In this document: piece after piece, positions 22,901-37,900 of the stretch
Position numbering within the stretch: the stretch's first letter is position 1
How the letters are laid out: every line of letters begins with the position of its first letter
From: Hippasteria phrygiana
Lineage: Eukaryota; Echinodermata; Asteroidea; Valvatida; Goniasteridae
Reading direction: 5' to 3'
DNA length: 64,000 nt
NCBI GenBank assembly: GCA_037893225.1
Contig: JAZGUH010000259.1
Coordinates: 434,001 to 498,000, forward strand
The notes under the pieces: model-generated
Database searches by the model: none
What the model was told of the DNA's origin: nothing
Seen by the model: the letters and a program-made list of their open reading frames with translations, nothing else
Program-made: the position numbers and the translations under genes

Positions 22901-25900
22901 ACCCGCGGATGTGCAGCGCCCATGTATTTCACTGGTGCACATCGTAGGGGCTTTCGATGACAAGCTTGCTTTTACTTTTAGCGCTTAATCGCACGTGTGC
23001 AAATAATTATAGATGCGCTAGCCCTACATGTACATTCACGACGCATGCTAAGTTTTAGTTTTTTTTACGACTACGTAAAATCAAGTTCAAAACACGGCCA
23101 TGTCAAATAAATCGGCGGTTGTGATGTTTGGTTTTAAGTTGAACCACAAGGAATTTTCGGGCGGCAGAAAGAAGAAGCACTGTGCAGAATGTAAATTTTG
23201 CTCGAAGATAATTTCAGAGATATGTGGGACAACTTCTGCAGTTCACTCGCCAGAGTCATTTTCCATTTAGGACAATCAGCAATTCTAGTCAGTAAAATTT
23301 TTAAGCAAATAATATTTGGAGAAATTAGTCTGTCACAGTGCCATAGGTCTCAAAGCCCCAACTACATGTATTTACCAGAGATGAAATAACTCAAATTTGT
23401 GGAATCCTTGAATTTATTTGTGTACGCTCTGGGTCTTTATAGTTGAACACTTAATTTTACATAACTTGCATAATTAAAGATAGTGGCCCTTGATAAAGCC
23501 AACTTCATATACATGTATATATAAATTTATGAGATGATCCCTGATGTTCACCTTTCGTACGAGTTAGCACAAATAATCATATATGCATTTTTTAACCTTT
23601 AGATCGAAAGCAGGGCACAACACCCCATCAGGGAAATCGGCTTTATTAAACACCATAACTGGTTTTTTTTGGTTCTTTTTTGTCTCGGTCTCGGTCTTGG
23701 AAGTTGTGGTCTCGCTTTCGGTCTTGGCCTGCAAAAGCCTCGGTCTCGGAAGTGTTGGTCTCGGTCTCGAAAGCCTTGGTCTCGGTCTCAAAAGCCTTGG
23801 TCTCGGTCTCGGTCTCAGACATGAAGGTCTCAAATACAACACTGTGTGTTACACACTGCAATTATTTAGGTGGAAACGTTTTGGGGAATTTCTCACTGCA
23901 TTTTTGTATTTCCAAAAAAGATATTGGAGGTAAAGGACAAATTTATTGTCATCTATCGATGAGGTGTGATAAAACAAATATCGATACGGTAATAATAAGA
24001 TAAATTTTGCAGTAGCACCATGTGGCAACTCTCTCTTTTGTGAGTTTGTAGGGTTTTGAAAAGAACTGGGGAACTCAACGTTTCGGACAGTATACTCTGC
24101 CCATCGTCAGGGGACTGAGGGATTCAAACGGTGAAGGGCGGTTAAGTCGTGACTGAAAGCAGTGGAGCATGAGCAGGATGCAACTGAGGAGTCTGGGATG
24201 CGACAGTTCCGACTTTTTCCACTCCATAAGGAAATTAACGTCTTACTATAAACAGCGCCTTCTATAAAACATTCCGTCCTCCCTAGCAGGGTGAGGGCTC
24301 ATGATTGGAAATGCCTGCCACTTGGCCCGCTCTACAAACCTACCTTTAACCATTGCCCTGTGATGAAGCAAGCCAGACAGTTTCTTGACAAGGTGCAGGT
24401 CGTGTGCTCTCTTGCTGTTCTTATCGCTCAGAGCCAGATGGAAGGGGACACCGATGGTCCGTACGAAGCCATCAGCCTGTACGAGGCAGCACTGTAGAGT
24501 CTGGGGTTTGGCCCGGGAGTCTTGGAGGGTGAGACTATTAAGACCCATCGTGCTGTAACCTGGACAAAGGAGTCTAGATATACAAACAAGACAGGCCTCT
24601 ATAACTGAAACGTTTAAGGCAGCTGGGATATTGAATGTAAAATATAATATCTTTTCTTTTTAATACAAGGCTAAAAGGGTAAAAGGGTTACGATCAGAGG
24701 TGGTAGTTATGGTGACATTTTGAATTGCCAACCCCACCACCCATATGGTTTTCCTGGGCCCAGATCTAAATAGAGGCTAATTCTTCATCAGATTCCAGAG
24801 AAATTATCCAATTTTCAGACCTATAAACCCAGGCGGGGGTAACTTCCACTGTCGGTGAGACCAACTCACACACCCCTTTAAATCTGTAATTATATCTGTA
24901 ATTATAAAACAACAAAAGTGAGAAACAAAACAGTGACACTCCCAGGATTTGATTTGCATGTTTATGTCATATACCAGGGATCAAAAGAATGACATAAGAT
25001 GACAAAAAGGGTCCTCGATTGTCGTGCTGTTCTAACAAGTAGGGAAGTCGTAAACGTGACTAACAGCACATCTGCACAGAGTATAAAAGTGAATTTTGAC
25101 AGTCACTGGTCTTGACTAAAACTACTCTTAATACCAGCGCTCCTTCCCCTGTGCACCATTGGATGGTCTAGTGAATATTTGTATGAAATTTAAGTCAGTG
25201 GTAAAGAAAGGAATCCCGACACTTGAGGTTTGGTGACTTACTGGCATGATTTCGGGACATTGAACGCGGCCACTCTAGGCCCCTGCTGTGTGTTCCATAT
25301 CTCCAGGATCCCGCGTCGCGGTGCGTAGATGACCAGAAACAGGGCCACCCTCGCTCCAAACTGCCGCGTCCGTTGGCGTTGGGCTTTGGAGGCTGCTGGG
25401 TCGGATTTATCCCGTAGGAGATCCTCGGTGACTGATATCCATCCACACTGTGCATCGCGATAACCTACGAGACAAATATCATGGATATAAGATATCTTAC
25501 TTGCAAAGCCCTAAACCCCTTCAATTTGTTTTTCTTCATATGGCCCTGCTAAATCCAACAATCTCCAACAAAACTGACACGAGAAGCCTGCTAAATACAA
25601 CAAAACCCAACAGCAAATTTGTTGGATTCTGCAGTGTACCACCTACACACCAGCCTTGGCATTTTGCAGCTACCCTGCTGAATCCAACAAAATACAACAG
25701 GTATTTGTTTGTATGAGCCCTGCCACATCCAACAAAATCCAACTGAAATTCCATTGCTTCCACCCTCCTAAATATGGCAAAATCCAACAGGTATATTTAG
25801 TTTTCACTCTCCTAACTATGACAAAATCAAACACTTATATTTAACTTCTACACTGCTGAATACAATATCCAACACAGCATCTAATAATACTTCTACTGCT

Positions 25901-28900
25901 GCTAATGCTGCCTGCTGCTGTTAGCAATATCATGCTGCTACAGATGCTGTAGTTTCTAATGACAACTGCTGTAGCTACATCTGCTGTTTCTGATAATGCT
26001 GATGGCTGCTGTTGTCTGCTGTTGTTACCAATGCTATTGATGCTGTAGTTTCTCATGGCCGCTGCCTGACTGCTGCGGCTGCTTCTGCTGTTTCTGATAA
26101 TAATGCTGCTGCTGCTGTAACTGCAGCTGTTTGATGCTGATTTTGATGCCAACATTTACTTGCTGTATGTCATTTTAATCATGCACGATATATGTGATGC
26201 GGAACTCGGCAATCCTTGTTTTGAGATATGGGACAAATGTTCGTAGGGGTGGAAAAATCCAAATTGACTTTAAAAAAAAAAAAAAGGGGGGAAAAACATT
26301 CTTCTTTCACAACTTTGTTGTGACAGGTATTATAAGTGTGCTAAAAATGACTCAATAAAAGTACTGTAACTTTAAACTTGATTTTCTCAGTTTTTTTTTT
26401 TTAATGTGCCGGTGTTCAAATATTTGTAACTTTTTAACCAAAGGTCGTATTTACACAGGGTTTTCACTAATATGGAGCTTGAAGTACGCTACAAATGAAT
26501 ATATTGACATAAACAGAGCTTGTGAAAAATTGCCCGATCACTTAAGTTGCAATTGGATGCCAGGCGTGCAAAACCTGGGACTAAATTCCGAAAGGGTTAT
26601 CTATAGGGATGAGGTTAACTCGCAATCGGCGATGGGTCAATTGAGTACCTTTCCAGATCCGGACAGCAATGCCTCGAGCCAAGTCGATCAGTATGACTCG
26701 ACCAAAACTGTCCGTGCTGATGGCAAGGTTCGTCCCTGGCGAGAGAAGTAACGAGTCGCCACTGCGTCTTAGATCAGGCAAACCAAATCTACAGCGCAAA
26801 GAAATGAAATGGTGGCACTTGCGATAGGATATGTACAAATGTATGACACGAACAGATGTAGGACAGTGCTATTTCTGTGTTACTATACATTTTCAGCTCC
26901 TTGGCAGCAATTCTGGGTAGTAATGGCAAAATATTTGTTTTTATGTTAATGAACATTTTAATATTCATGAACAAAAGTATGATGTCATCCGAGGCACTGA
27001 AACCTCCACACCATCCTGCTTTGTCATATTTTCTTGGATGAATTTTCTATTCATGAACCCGTAAAGTTACCCTTGTTATTTGTTAAAAATTGATCTTGAG
27101 TGAGTCTTGTCCCCATAGCGCAGAATAGTCATATTGACATGACGCCAGACTTAGCACTCCCCTCCTTAACTTAAAGGTAGTATACAACATTTGCAAACAT
27201 CAAAAAACAAAACTAATGAATTATTACGAAATGCCATACTAGACTGTAAAGTCAATAGCAGTCTCAAGCATCCATCCTGTGAAATCATGGCACCTGGTGT
27301 GCTGTCGTTTAAAAACAAAAGTGGAAATTTATATCGTTGTCGGCCGACAACTCGTTGGAATAGTCTAGTTCCCGACCTGATAATTCCCTGACTCTATAAT
27401 TGCTCCATTTTGTCTAAAGTAGGGTCAGGGAACTAGACTACTAGAACATAATTTTTTTCCCTGTTTTCCCAGCATCTATGCACACAAAACTTTAAACAGG
27501 TCAGCGTTACAGTATTTGCTAGCACGCTCTAAACACTTAACCCCAAATCCATTATTTCTGAAAATTACAGCAAAAGCAAATGGTGTATGCCAACTTTAAA
27601 CGCTCTAAAACTAGGTATTTTTCGAAATCCTCCAAAATCCACCATTGTGCAGTAGGGTCTTTCCACACTTAATGTTGCAAAAGTGTGACATTTTGAGGGG
27701 AACCAAAGACAGGAGTCGATACATGAAGTAATTTGCCATGTTTTTTTTTTCTTTAAGAACACTGCACACCAAAATATTTGATAAATTTCTTAGTATTCAA
27801 GAAACTACACAGTGGATCATCTTCAAGATTTAATGTTCATAACATGGACGGACAATGTTAGAAAGTGTTGGGAAAAAGTAATGAAATGCATAAATTATCC
27901 AAAATTTTGTTCCTAACACAAAGCTATCCATTGAAGGATTGCCACTGGCCAAGCCAATCTTAGGTTAAACCTCCAGGTATTGTTGAAACTACATGGTGTA
28001 CATCTTCAAGACTTCTTGCTCATAAACACGAACAGACATTTGTCACAACCTTTCTGTCCGTATTATGAATGCTGTTCAAGTTGCATCCTAATTTCATATA
28101 CTAAATAGGTTGCTTTAGTTTTGAGTGATAACAATTCAACACTGAATGAGTAATATAAGTGGAACAAAGTCTAGAATAAATATAACAAGAATATGTACCT
28201 GTATGGCAGAATTGTTAGTTGGAGATGAAACACACTAATGCCAAAAGATGGTATCAGGGATGATGAAAACATCAAGGAAGTTTTTAATCTGTGTATTTAA
28301 AGGGTGGCTGCAATGAAATTGTACCAACAATTCAATTTTGTGTTGTATAACTCTTTTACAATATAAGAAATGTGATTAAAATGTGTTTTCTGTGTTTCTG
28401 CCCATTTTTGGTGTTTAATTTTCCCGGAATAAAGTTCCCCCCTTTCTCTAGTTTCTGCGCCCCTAACAGCGTGACGTCATCTCGGGAACACGGAAACTCA
28501 GCGAGAGTATAGTTTGATGTCTTTGGTTTGTGCGTGTTGATGTGTATGCCGTTACGCGTTGTTGAGGGAACCAGCCACGTGTGATTAAATAGCTTTGGAT
28601 GAAAGGACCAGGGAAACAAACATTTCTCGTCGTGTTGAAATCTACAAACATAATCTTTTGGATCTGAATCTGACAATCAAGTGTTGATTTTAGACTTGTT
28701 GATTCAGACACTTCTTCGGAACATTATTGGGGCGAGGAAGAGGAGGATCTTGGAGCTCGTCCGTATATGTATGAGCCAGAAGGTGAGAGTAACTGTGAAA
28801 CTACTGAAGACTCCGAATCGGACTCCGATGCGGAACGCGGTGAATGACTTGAAAACAACGATTGGTAGGCTAAATAAAACTCTCCGAGTCCAAATACGAT

Positions 28901-31900
28901 GGTATTTCGGTTCTACTGGAAAGAGGTGAAGACCGACACCATCCTTAGTGGTGTTGCTGAATCCAGCAGCAACACAACGCGGTATTATCGATGAAAAACA
29001 TTTGCAAAACACTGAAAGCTTTCCACTCTCGACACAGCGAAAACACACGTGCATGTCAATGCAGCGCACGCTCGGTGTACTGCACTAGATGCACATGTCG
29101 AGTCATGACCAACCATCCATCAGCCAGCCGGGTTTAATTCCCGGGATGACGTCACAGCGGCGTTACCACTTGATGGGCGGGGCTCACCCCCTCCCGCCTT
29201 AAAAAAGTTATTTTCAAATGCTTACGCGAAATAAAAAAATACAAACAACACAAAGTTGTGTTTCAAAAACTTTATTTCATAGATATACACAATAAAAAAT
29301 ATATTGCACCCACCTTTAAAATAGGTTTCCATACAGTTGTTTCCATAGGATAGACAAAGTAAATATTTTCATAATTTATAAAACATACGTTTTTATGAAC
29401 AAGCTCAGTGACAAAAAAGTATTTTAATTTGTTTGTGTGCAGTTGTGCTTTAGTAGTATTGTTTAATTTTAGTGTCTTTATTTGTATTTGGTCTTATTAG
29501 TAAAATGTTGTCTTTAAACTGTTTTCTATATACAACCATAAATACATATTACACTAACCAGTACTGCCAATCACTGCCAAATGTGTAGGAACTATTCAAT
29601 ACTTTAATATGTATAAAACATGTTGCAGTGAAAATTCTGATACAAGTTGAATGTTGAAAATTTAATCATCATACATATTTCTAAATATATTAAATACAGA
29701 ATTGGCTTGAAAAATGCTGGTATGCATGCAACATGCACAACACCATACACAGTGGGGTAGAGTCAACCGAAGGTCACACAGGTAAATAGTGAACTGTCTA
29801 TATTGGTACTGTGCACCAGCCACTATGCACAGCCCTGAATACCTCACGCACTACTGAACATTTCATCTTTCATACAAATTTACCATTAAAGTCAGACTTT
29901 CCACAGCAGTAATCCCGTCTGGAAAATGCATATTTGCCAGACAGCTAAAGCCCCAGGCGAGCATTGTCATGGTGACATTGCAGGGTGTAAAAACTGTAAT
30001 AAACCAGGGGGTGGGGGTATTATTATACAAATTCCACACATCAATCATTATATCTTTTTTGGATAATGCAAGTATGTGGGTCAGGTCAAAATCACCCCCA
30101 GCTGTGTGCTTTCAAGGGGGGCTGATTGTGCCCATATGTGAATATATGTATACAGGCTTATTTTTTTTATTTGCCAGTTCGCAAGGGACCACGACTGGAC
30201 TTTGCAGCCCTGTGCACCCTTCTAACTGAGCCACATCAGCACTGGTATTTGGGTGGTTGAATGGGCGTGAGTTGATTCGCATCATTACCTGTATTCATGG
30301 TATTGTATGACTATCGCTGTGTGGGACTGTACATGTAGCAGGCTCTGCTTGTAAAAATCTGTGTGATTCTGACAAAACAGTACACCATCTGGTTTAAATT
30401 GCTCTACTCCAGAGAGTCACTACTCCAGAGATCTGTGTGCAAACGGGTAAGTTTTGTTGATTGAAGGAATATAACCTTTAATCTGGTGTGAACATGTAAC
30501 GCTGGTTCAAATGTTGAATGGTGCAGTTAGTTGCACATTATTTCATCTTCCTGCTGGCTCAGGACATTTTGAAACTTTGGGGGAAGCATAAATCCGTACA
30601 TGAGTAACCTTAAAGCTCCAGCTCTCTCAGTTAAGCTGAAAATATTTTGACAAGAATATCTGTATTCTGACAATTAATATTATTTTGGGGTGCTATGACT
30701 ACAGTTTCTTTTACAAGTTATTTTACAGGAAGAAAAATCCTGAATTGCAATCTTGTAAAGTGGTAATCCACAAAAGAATTGATCACAAAGCTAGGATTCC
30801 CCCCCCCCCCCCCCCCCCCCCCGAGTGTGATTTCCCCCAATTTACTTAGAACCCTAGGTCAGCTTAGATTTGTTTCCTTTATATCTTTACAAATATACAA
30901 ATTATTAAACATGTCAAACACAACATGAATTGTTTAAGTGAATATTTTACATGGCAACAATATAGCAAATATTCCAATACAAAAATGTTACCCCCAAAGC
31001 CAACTTAATTTTGTGAAAATGTTTAATCTATCATTCCGCACTGTGTACTTTCTCTTGAGCAGTTTCTCCTGATGATGGTCACATCATACTGACTGAAATG
31101 TTGCATTTATACCTCCGGTTCTGCTAAGAATCACACTTCACTTTTTCTTTTTTTTTAGTTCACGTTACACGGTGATCTGCAAATTTTCTCTCTGGTTGTA
31201 CTCTCCACTATGAAAAGCCTAAAATCAAATTTAACAGTTCTTGTCTGTTTACTCTCTTTTACCTCAGCGATTCAGCACTTTGTCGAAATGGCTGGAATCA
31301 CAGGAAAGACGACTCTGGAGAAGATCGGCATGGGTCACCTCAAGTGTACCATCTGCTGCAAGCGATTCACCGAACCCAAGGTCCTGGACTGCCTGCACAG
31401 CTTCTGCTTCAAATGTCTGGAGGAGCAGCGACAGGTCCAGCAGATCAATGGCCTGAGAATCATCTGCTCCCTGTGCAAACGCGAGACATCTCTGACCGAG
31501 ACAGGGATCGAGGGGCTACGGGATAACCTCACCCTGATCTCCTTGGTTGAGGAGGCTGGGCTCCAGGAGCAACTGGTTGCCAGTCAGCTGTCGAAGATCA
31601 AGTGCGAAGCCTGCGAGGAGGAGCAGGAGGCGATTTCCCGGTGCATGGACTGTGACGATTACCTCTGCAAGGATTGCCAGTGGGCTCACAAGCGGCTGTC
31701 CAAGATGAAGAACCACAAGATAGCCACACTGGCTGACCTCCGCTCTGGCAGCGTCTCCTTCAGAAGCAAGGTAAGGGCCACAGTATTGAAGTGTGAGAAG
31801 CATACCAACCAAGACATCTGCGACTTCTGCATCACATGCCAGATGCTGATCTGCACGGCCTGCGCTGCTGGAGACCACAAGGCTCCTGACCATGAATGTG

Positions 31901-34900
31901 TCGATGCACACGCTGCCATGGTCACATGCCAGCAGGAGCTAGGAAAGCACCTCAACAAAGCAAAAGATCACAAAGATCAGTTTGAAGCTGCCAAGCTCTC
32001 GACCGATCATGCCCGCAAGCGACTCACAACCATGGTAGCTAATGCCACTCAAAAGATCTCCAAGAAGGCAGAGGAGGAAGTTGCCAAGATTAGACAGAGG
32101 GAGCTCGACCTCAGGCAACAGGTCAAAAAGATTGAACGAGACAGGTCAGCTGAGATCGAAGGCTTCCAAGCTGGATTGGTTGCTAGCCTCAAGTGGTCCA
32201 AGCACACCTTGGACATTGCAGAGGACTTCCTGACACAGGGAAGTCCCTTTGAGGTCCTAGAACTGAAACCGAAGATCCTGTTTATCATGAAAGATGTCCA
32301 AAAGAAGCAAATCCCTATCCTTCAGCATGGCCTGTCTTTCGTCGACTTCAAAGACAGTGCCATCGGTCAGGATGGCTCCTTTGGTAAACTCCTGCTGGAG
32401 GAAAAATGGGAGATGAAGGACGAATTCGGTAAGCGGGGCATGGGTGATGGCGAGTTCATGGAAGCGAGAGCTGTTGCGGCTTACTCCAACAGTGACCTTG
32501 CTGTGGCAGATCCAGTGAACGGAAGAGTCACCATTCTCGGCTCTGATGGAACATACAAAGGCAGTATCCGAACAGCCAGTGAGAGCCACCCTGACGGCCA
32601 GGTCCAGAAACCCAGCGACATCGCCATGACTACAGATAACCAACTGATGGTCATAGACAATCCCGTTGTGAAGGTGTTCAACAAGCAGAAGAAGCTCGCC
32701 TTCCAGTTCATCCCAGGAAAGGTCACTACCGCACCACACAAGGACAGCATGGAGGAAGAGCCAGACAGTGACCTCAGATGCATCGCCACGGATTACAAGA
32801 ACCAGATAGCCATTGGAGACAAGGGTAAGAGGATCGTCTCTCTGCACAAGTTGGATGGGTCTCTCATCAAGACCATCCCAGCAGAACTGATCTCCAAACA
32901 CCTGGCGATCGGGAACATAGAGAGCATCATCTACACCAACCTGCAGACTCGTCTGCTGATGGCAGCCGACTCCAAGGGCCAGGAGATCTTCTCCTTCCAC
33001 ACCCTGACGGAGGAAAACCCGGCCTACGAACCCACCGGGGTCTGCTGCGACAGCTCCGGCGATATCTACGTGGCACTCCAGGGCACCATTAAAGGTCAGA
33101 AGGGTGAGATTCACCACTTCAGTCCCAAGGGAGAGCACATCGCTTGCGTGGCGCGAGGGCTAAACTCTCCCTTCGGCATCACCTTTACCCCTGATGGAGA
33201 TCTGGCTGTTGCTGATGTACACAACGTCAAGGTCTATCAACGAGTGTAAGCTTGCACCTGCTGCAGTTATATTTTGCAGACAATGTTCAGTTTAATTCTC
33301 TTTTAATGACAATACCTTTGCATATTTAAACATGCAAGACATTACATGAAATACAAATATAAGGACTATTGTGCACAAATTACAGTAGAACACCACTACA
33401 ATGAACACCATGAGATGCACAAAAAATGTTCACTATAGTGATCGAGAGCTGCTACATGTGTAAAACTCAATTGAGCCGAACTGTGCTTACATGTATAACA
33501 TTTTGCAGAGAACACTCTTCTTTTGTACAAAAACCGATAATCAGCCAAAGCATCATATATACTCTCTAGGGCACGGCGGTTTCAGGGATGATTGATAAAC
33601 CTGATGAGCAGGGGTAATAATGTAGTACAAAGAGTGCCATGATCATGGTGGATGTGCAATACACACTATTATGTATGGGATATGCACACACATGTTCAGT
33701 TTAATTCTCTTTTAAATACATTACTTTTGCATACTCTATTTATGCAAGACATTACATGGAGTATTTATCAATCTGAAATTCATTAGATTAGTCATTTGGT
33801 GTGATTTGACATGCAAATGTTACAATCAGTTTAATAATAAAAAAAACTGCACAAGTGTAATCATAATTTTTCTTAGTTTTTAAATACCAAAATACCATAT
33901 TATAAGGACATATATCTTTTCTGTACAAAAATACTCATTCAAAATACTCGTTTGCATATATGCAAAAATATATTTGAAGTTAAACACAGGCCATAATGTC
34001 GACATAGGTGCTGCATAATATCATATCTACAATGTAGACGAATTCCGAAGTGATGAAATTAGCACCGATCTGTAAACAACTTACTATGCTGATTGTGCAC
34101 TGCGCTGTCATCCGTGCCATCATTTTTGCATATGTACGAGTGAATTTGTTAATTAGTAGTGTTTGTTTAGCACTGAGATTCTTGCTTTGCACACAGGGGC
34201 TAATGTGAAATCTGCCTATAAAACAAGCAAATTTGTAATTAAGAAAAACAAACAGCTGATTTGTAGGAAATTTTGTATCTTATAAAATGTACATGCCTAT
34301 GGGTCTGTGTTTCGTAGATAGATGGAAGCAAACATCAGACCAATCCATTATGAATGCTTGGGTTTGTATATGGTGTAAATCGAGGACGCACATGGGAAAC
34401 ATGGTTGCCTAATTGACGACAGGTGTCATCGAGGACGTCCCCGATTAGAAAACGTGTACAGAACCAACGGGAGCTGTTGCAAAAAAAGTTAAAGTACAAA
34501 CAAAAGAGGAACAAAAGAAATCCTCGATTTACACCATAAACATACCTGTGTGGGCACGTACGTTTGTATAGCAGAATAGTTATTTTTTTTATGGAATATC
34601 TCCCCAAGCAAGGCCAAAACGCCACTCTAGGCAAAAGGCTACAAAGAAGAAGAAATCAGGAAAGCTGAAGGAAGGAATTGATATTCCTCTTAAAAGAGGC
34701 CAGGTCATAGGGTGGAGGGAAACAACTAATGGGCAAGGAGTTCCAAAGAGAGGCAGAACGTGGAAAAAAAACTATTAGAGTAGCTCTTTGTTCTACATCT
34801 CGGCACAGCTAGAGTGTATGGGTGAGATGAAGCAGAAAGCCTGGTTGAATGCTCAAAAACCCTGACAGGAGGAACCAAGTTAAACAGACTGGTGGAACTA

Positions 34901-37900
34901 TTTCCATGGAAATATCTGTAGAACAGACTGAGGGTGGCTACGGTCCTACGGTGGGAAAGGATTTGTAATGATGAACCCAACTCCTCACCAACCAACTATA
35001 ACAGAAAAATATTGCTTGCTCAAGCGCTATTTTGCGGCCAAGATGTGCTAGGGTCTGCGCGTGCATGAAGAATTGAAGATTTCTATTATTGGGTAACCAT
35101 TTAAAGTAAATTCTGCCTCTGAAGTTAATGAGCTCTTCCTGTGCTTAAAGCTTACAGTCTCTTAGCAGCTGAACTGGGGACCATAGCTTACAGTTAACGA
35201 GGAACTGGTGTCATATAGCAAAAACAGTTATTTTGTGGGTTAACAAGGAATTTTAGCTTGTGCACATGCATCCATCCCGGAAGTTAAGGATTCTGTGAGC
35301 ACAGAATTGTAGGCTGCTACTGTTTGCAAAATCTGATGTAATGGATTCTATGCCCCAGGTTGTGAAATATAAACATGTCCGTGCTCGGACTGAAAATTTC
35401 AATTAAATGGATTTCTTCCTACTAATGAATTATGGAACAAACAAAAAATGTTGAATGAAAAAAAAGAAGAACACTCTATTTGTTGTTCCAGAAATATATT
35501 GTTTATGTGCTACAAACAACGATTGACATATGACTGTGGGAATTAGAAGTGCACTCTTTAACTCAAAATTTGAAACTTATTAAATATGTTACTTATAGTC
35601 AGTCATTTTTTTGTGTGGAGTGAGTGTCTTATTGGAAAGCTCACAAATTTATCGAAATTTACAAAATTTATATTTCAGGGTTATGCACCCCAAAATCATG
35701 GATGTAGATCCTTCAAGCAGCCGCCTGAAATTGGGCACAGGATGTAACACAGTCTGTGGCTGTACACAAATGTAATAAATATAGATACATATGTACATTT
35801 GTACCATCTGTAAATTACATGTATGTTTGTGGAAGTGCCGTGGCCTAGTGGTTTGGAGCATTGAATTCGTGGTCTGCGGGTAATTCTGCAGGTTGTGGGT
35901 TCGAGCCCAGTCCTGGGCTATAGCACTTCTACACTTAATATGGGTAGAGGCATTATTAATGCCTTGCAGTGGACTAGTTACCCATCCCGAGTTTCCCGAC
36001 CCTATTCATACTGTGAAGAGATCAGATTATCGTCTTGTTTCAGTGTGAGGGGCTGGGCTGGTTCTTCCACACTTTCCTCTGTAGCCCAACACCTCGAGTA
36101 ATGGGCGACTTGCATGCAATTTTGTTGTTGTTGAAATGCTACTATTAAAAAACACGTTGACTGCCGACTACGAGTATATTCGTAGTGACGGGTGTACCGG
36201 ATTCTGCCACTACGAGTATACTCGTAGTGAACCAAATGCTATTGTTATGGTAATTGATTACTCTGGCATCACCGAAGACGCATCAAATCAATGTATGGAA
36301 TGGTTGTGATCGATAGAGACAGCTTGAAAGCAAAGATCATCAGTGGCCATGTGGTGGTGCCCTATAAATTATGGCTGGCAGTCAACGTGTTAAAGGGCCA
36401 TTCAAAATGTTCAATGTTTCAAAATTTCGAAATTTGTTTGACCCAACCACCCACTCCAATTTCCGATTTTAAAATATTGATTTGCCATTCAATTAAACAA
36501 ATAATAGAATGTCAAACAATCCACAGTTTCATGACAGCGTGGTGCAGCTGTGGATCTCCCCCACTTTAATACGTGCCCTGATGACTTCTTGTGTTTCATG
36601 ATCAGCTTCTGACCTAGCGCTGGCGATACTGATTTTTTTCGCAGTCGATAATTTTTCCCCGCTTATATCACCGATATGGGGATAAAATCGTCTACAAATT
36701 ACGGCATGATAAAAATATTGTGAAAGGATCTTAAAACCCTAATGTACAAACGCATAGGCCTAAACAACTTTCAAAAACTTAACACCGTCAAAGCTCTCTG
36801 TCACAATATCGCCACTCAGATCGTCCACCCATACGGAGGAATGGTCCACTATACCCATGTGGTGGACAGTGTTGTAGCCAACTTTTTTACCAAATCATTT
36901 TTTTCTTCAAATCAAGTCACAAGTAAATTTTTTCAACAACTTCCGCAATTCTTGATGTTGAAGCCACACAATACCTCTTTTGAAGTTGACATTCGTGTAA
37001 AAATCACGCAAGTACAGTATCGTTTTCCCCAGGGCTTCGCGCAATGCGCAAGCAACGTGTATGGTTATTAGCACGGTTCCCGTCTCTGCTGCGGTATTTA
37101 ATTCATTTCCGCTGTACAGTATTTAATTGATAGCAGTAGAGTTGGGAACCAGTCTACAGTGCGTACTCGATTGGGTATATTTTAATGCATGACTTACGGA
37201 AAATTTAAATATGTCTAGTATAGAATTTTACTCTCTCGATCTCAGACACCGTTATTTACATTTCAAATACTGTAAAAAATGTATTGCGATTATATACAAA
37301 CGTTACTTCATCATTTTGAATGTTTGAAGGATATTACATAAAGCATTTGCCAAGCGTTTTTGGCAAAATAGAGGAATTCTTGCTACGCTTCAATTGTACG
37401 TTTAAAGCAAAGACGATGGCAGTCGTTGTAAGATGTTTCTTCCTTCATGCTTTTATATCTGATCAATAATGTGCAGCCCGACGGCAGTGCTGTGCCAAAT
37501 TCCAAAAAGCTATAAGAACAGTCTATGAAGTATAGAATAACCACTCTGATCTATTGAACTGACAACGGATGAAACAACGGATGAAACAACGTCTAAGACC
37601 GTATGGGTATAGACTAATGAGGCGACCAAAATTAGGAGCATTTACTGTGGTGGCACCATGCTCGCGTGCGTATTTTACAACTAGCAAAAATGCGCACGCG
37701 ACTGAAATTAAAGAATGAGGGCAACCTGCACGTGAGTGTGGCACCAGAGCAAAAATGGCTTCTAATTTTGTTTGGCGAATTCCCCTATAGGGTTGAAAAA
37801 ACAAACGAATCGAAATGCGGGAGTGGAATTGGCAAGTCAAAAGAGCATTTCTTTAATTTTTCTTTATGTTTTTATTAAATAAAATTTCGATTTTCAATAA

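Larger units (their letters stand above)
28930..31158. other. 5' flank of the nested TRIM gene within intron 10
   Basis: AT-rich, no recognised genes or element ends. Just before the TRIM reading frame a pyrimidine run ending TTTTTTAG (31143-31158) looks like a 3' splice site. A 5'-UTR exon may therefore lie somewhere in this stretch. Confidence 0.4.

Noticed and set aside
28463..29069. Overlapping minus-strand frames of 82-121 codons
   Set aside because: Shadows of the acidic plus-strand fragment and of GC-richer sequence; no homology seen.
32257..33138. 293-codon minus-strand open frame
   Set aside because: Antisense shadow of the TRIM coding sequence; no domain.
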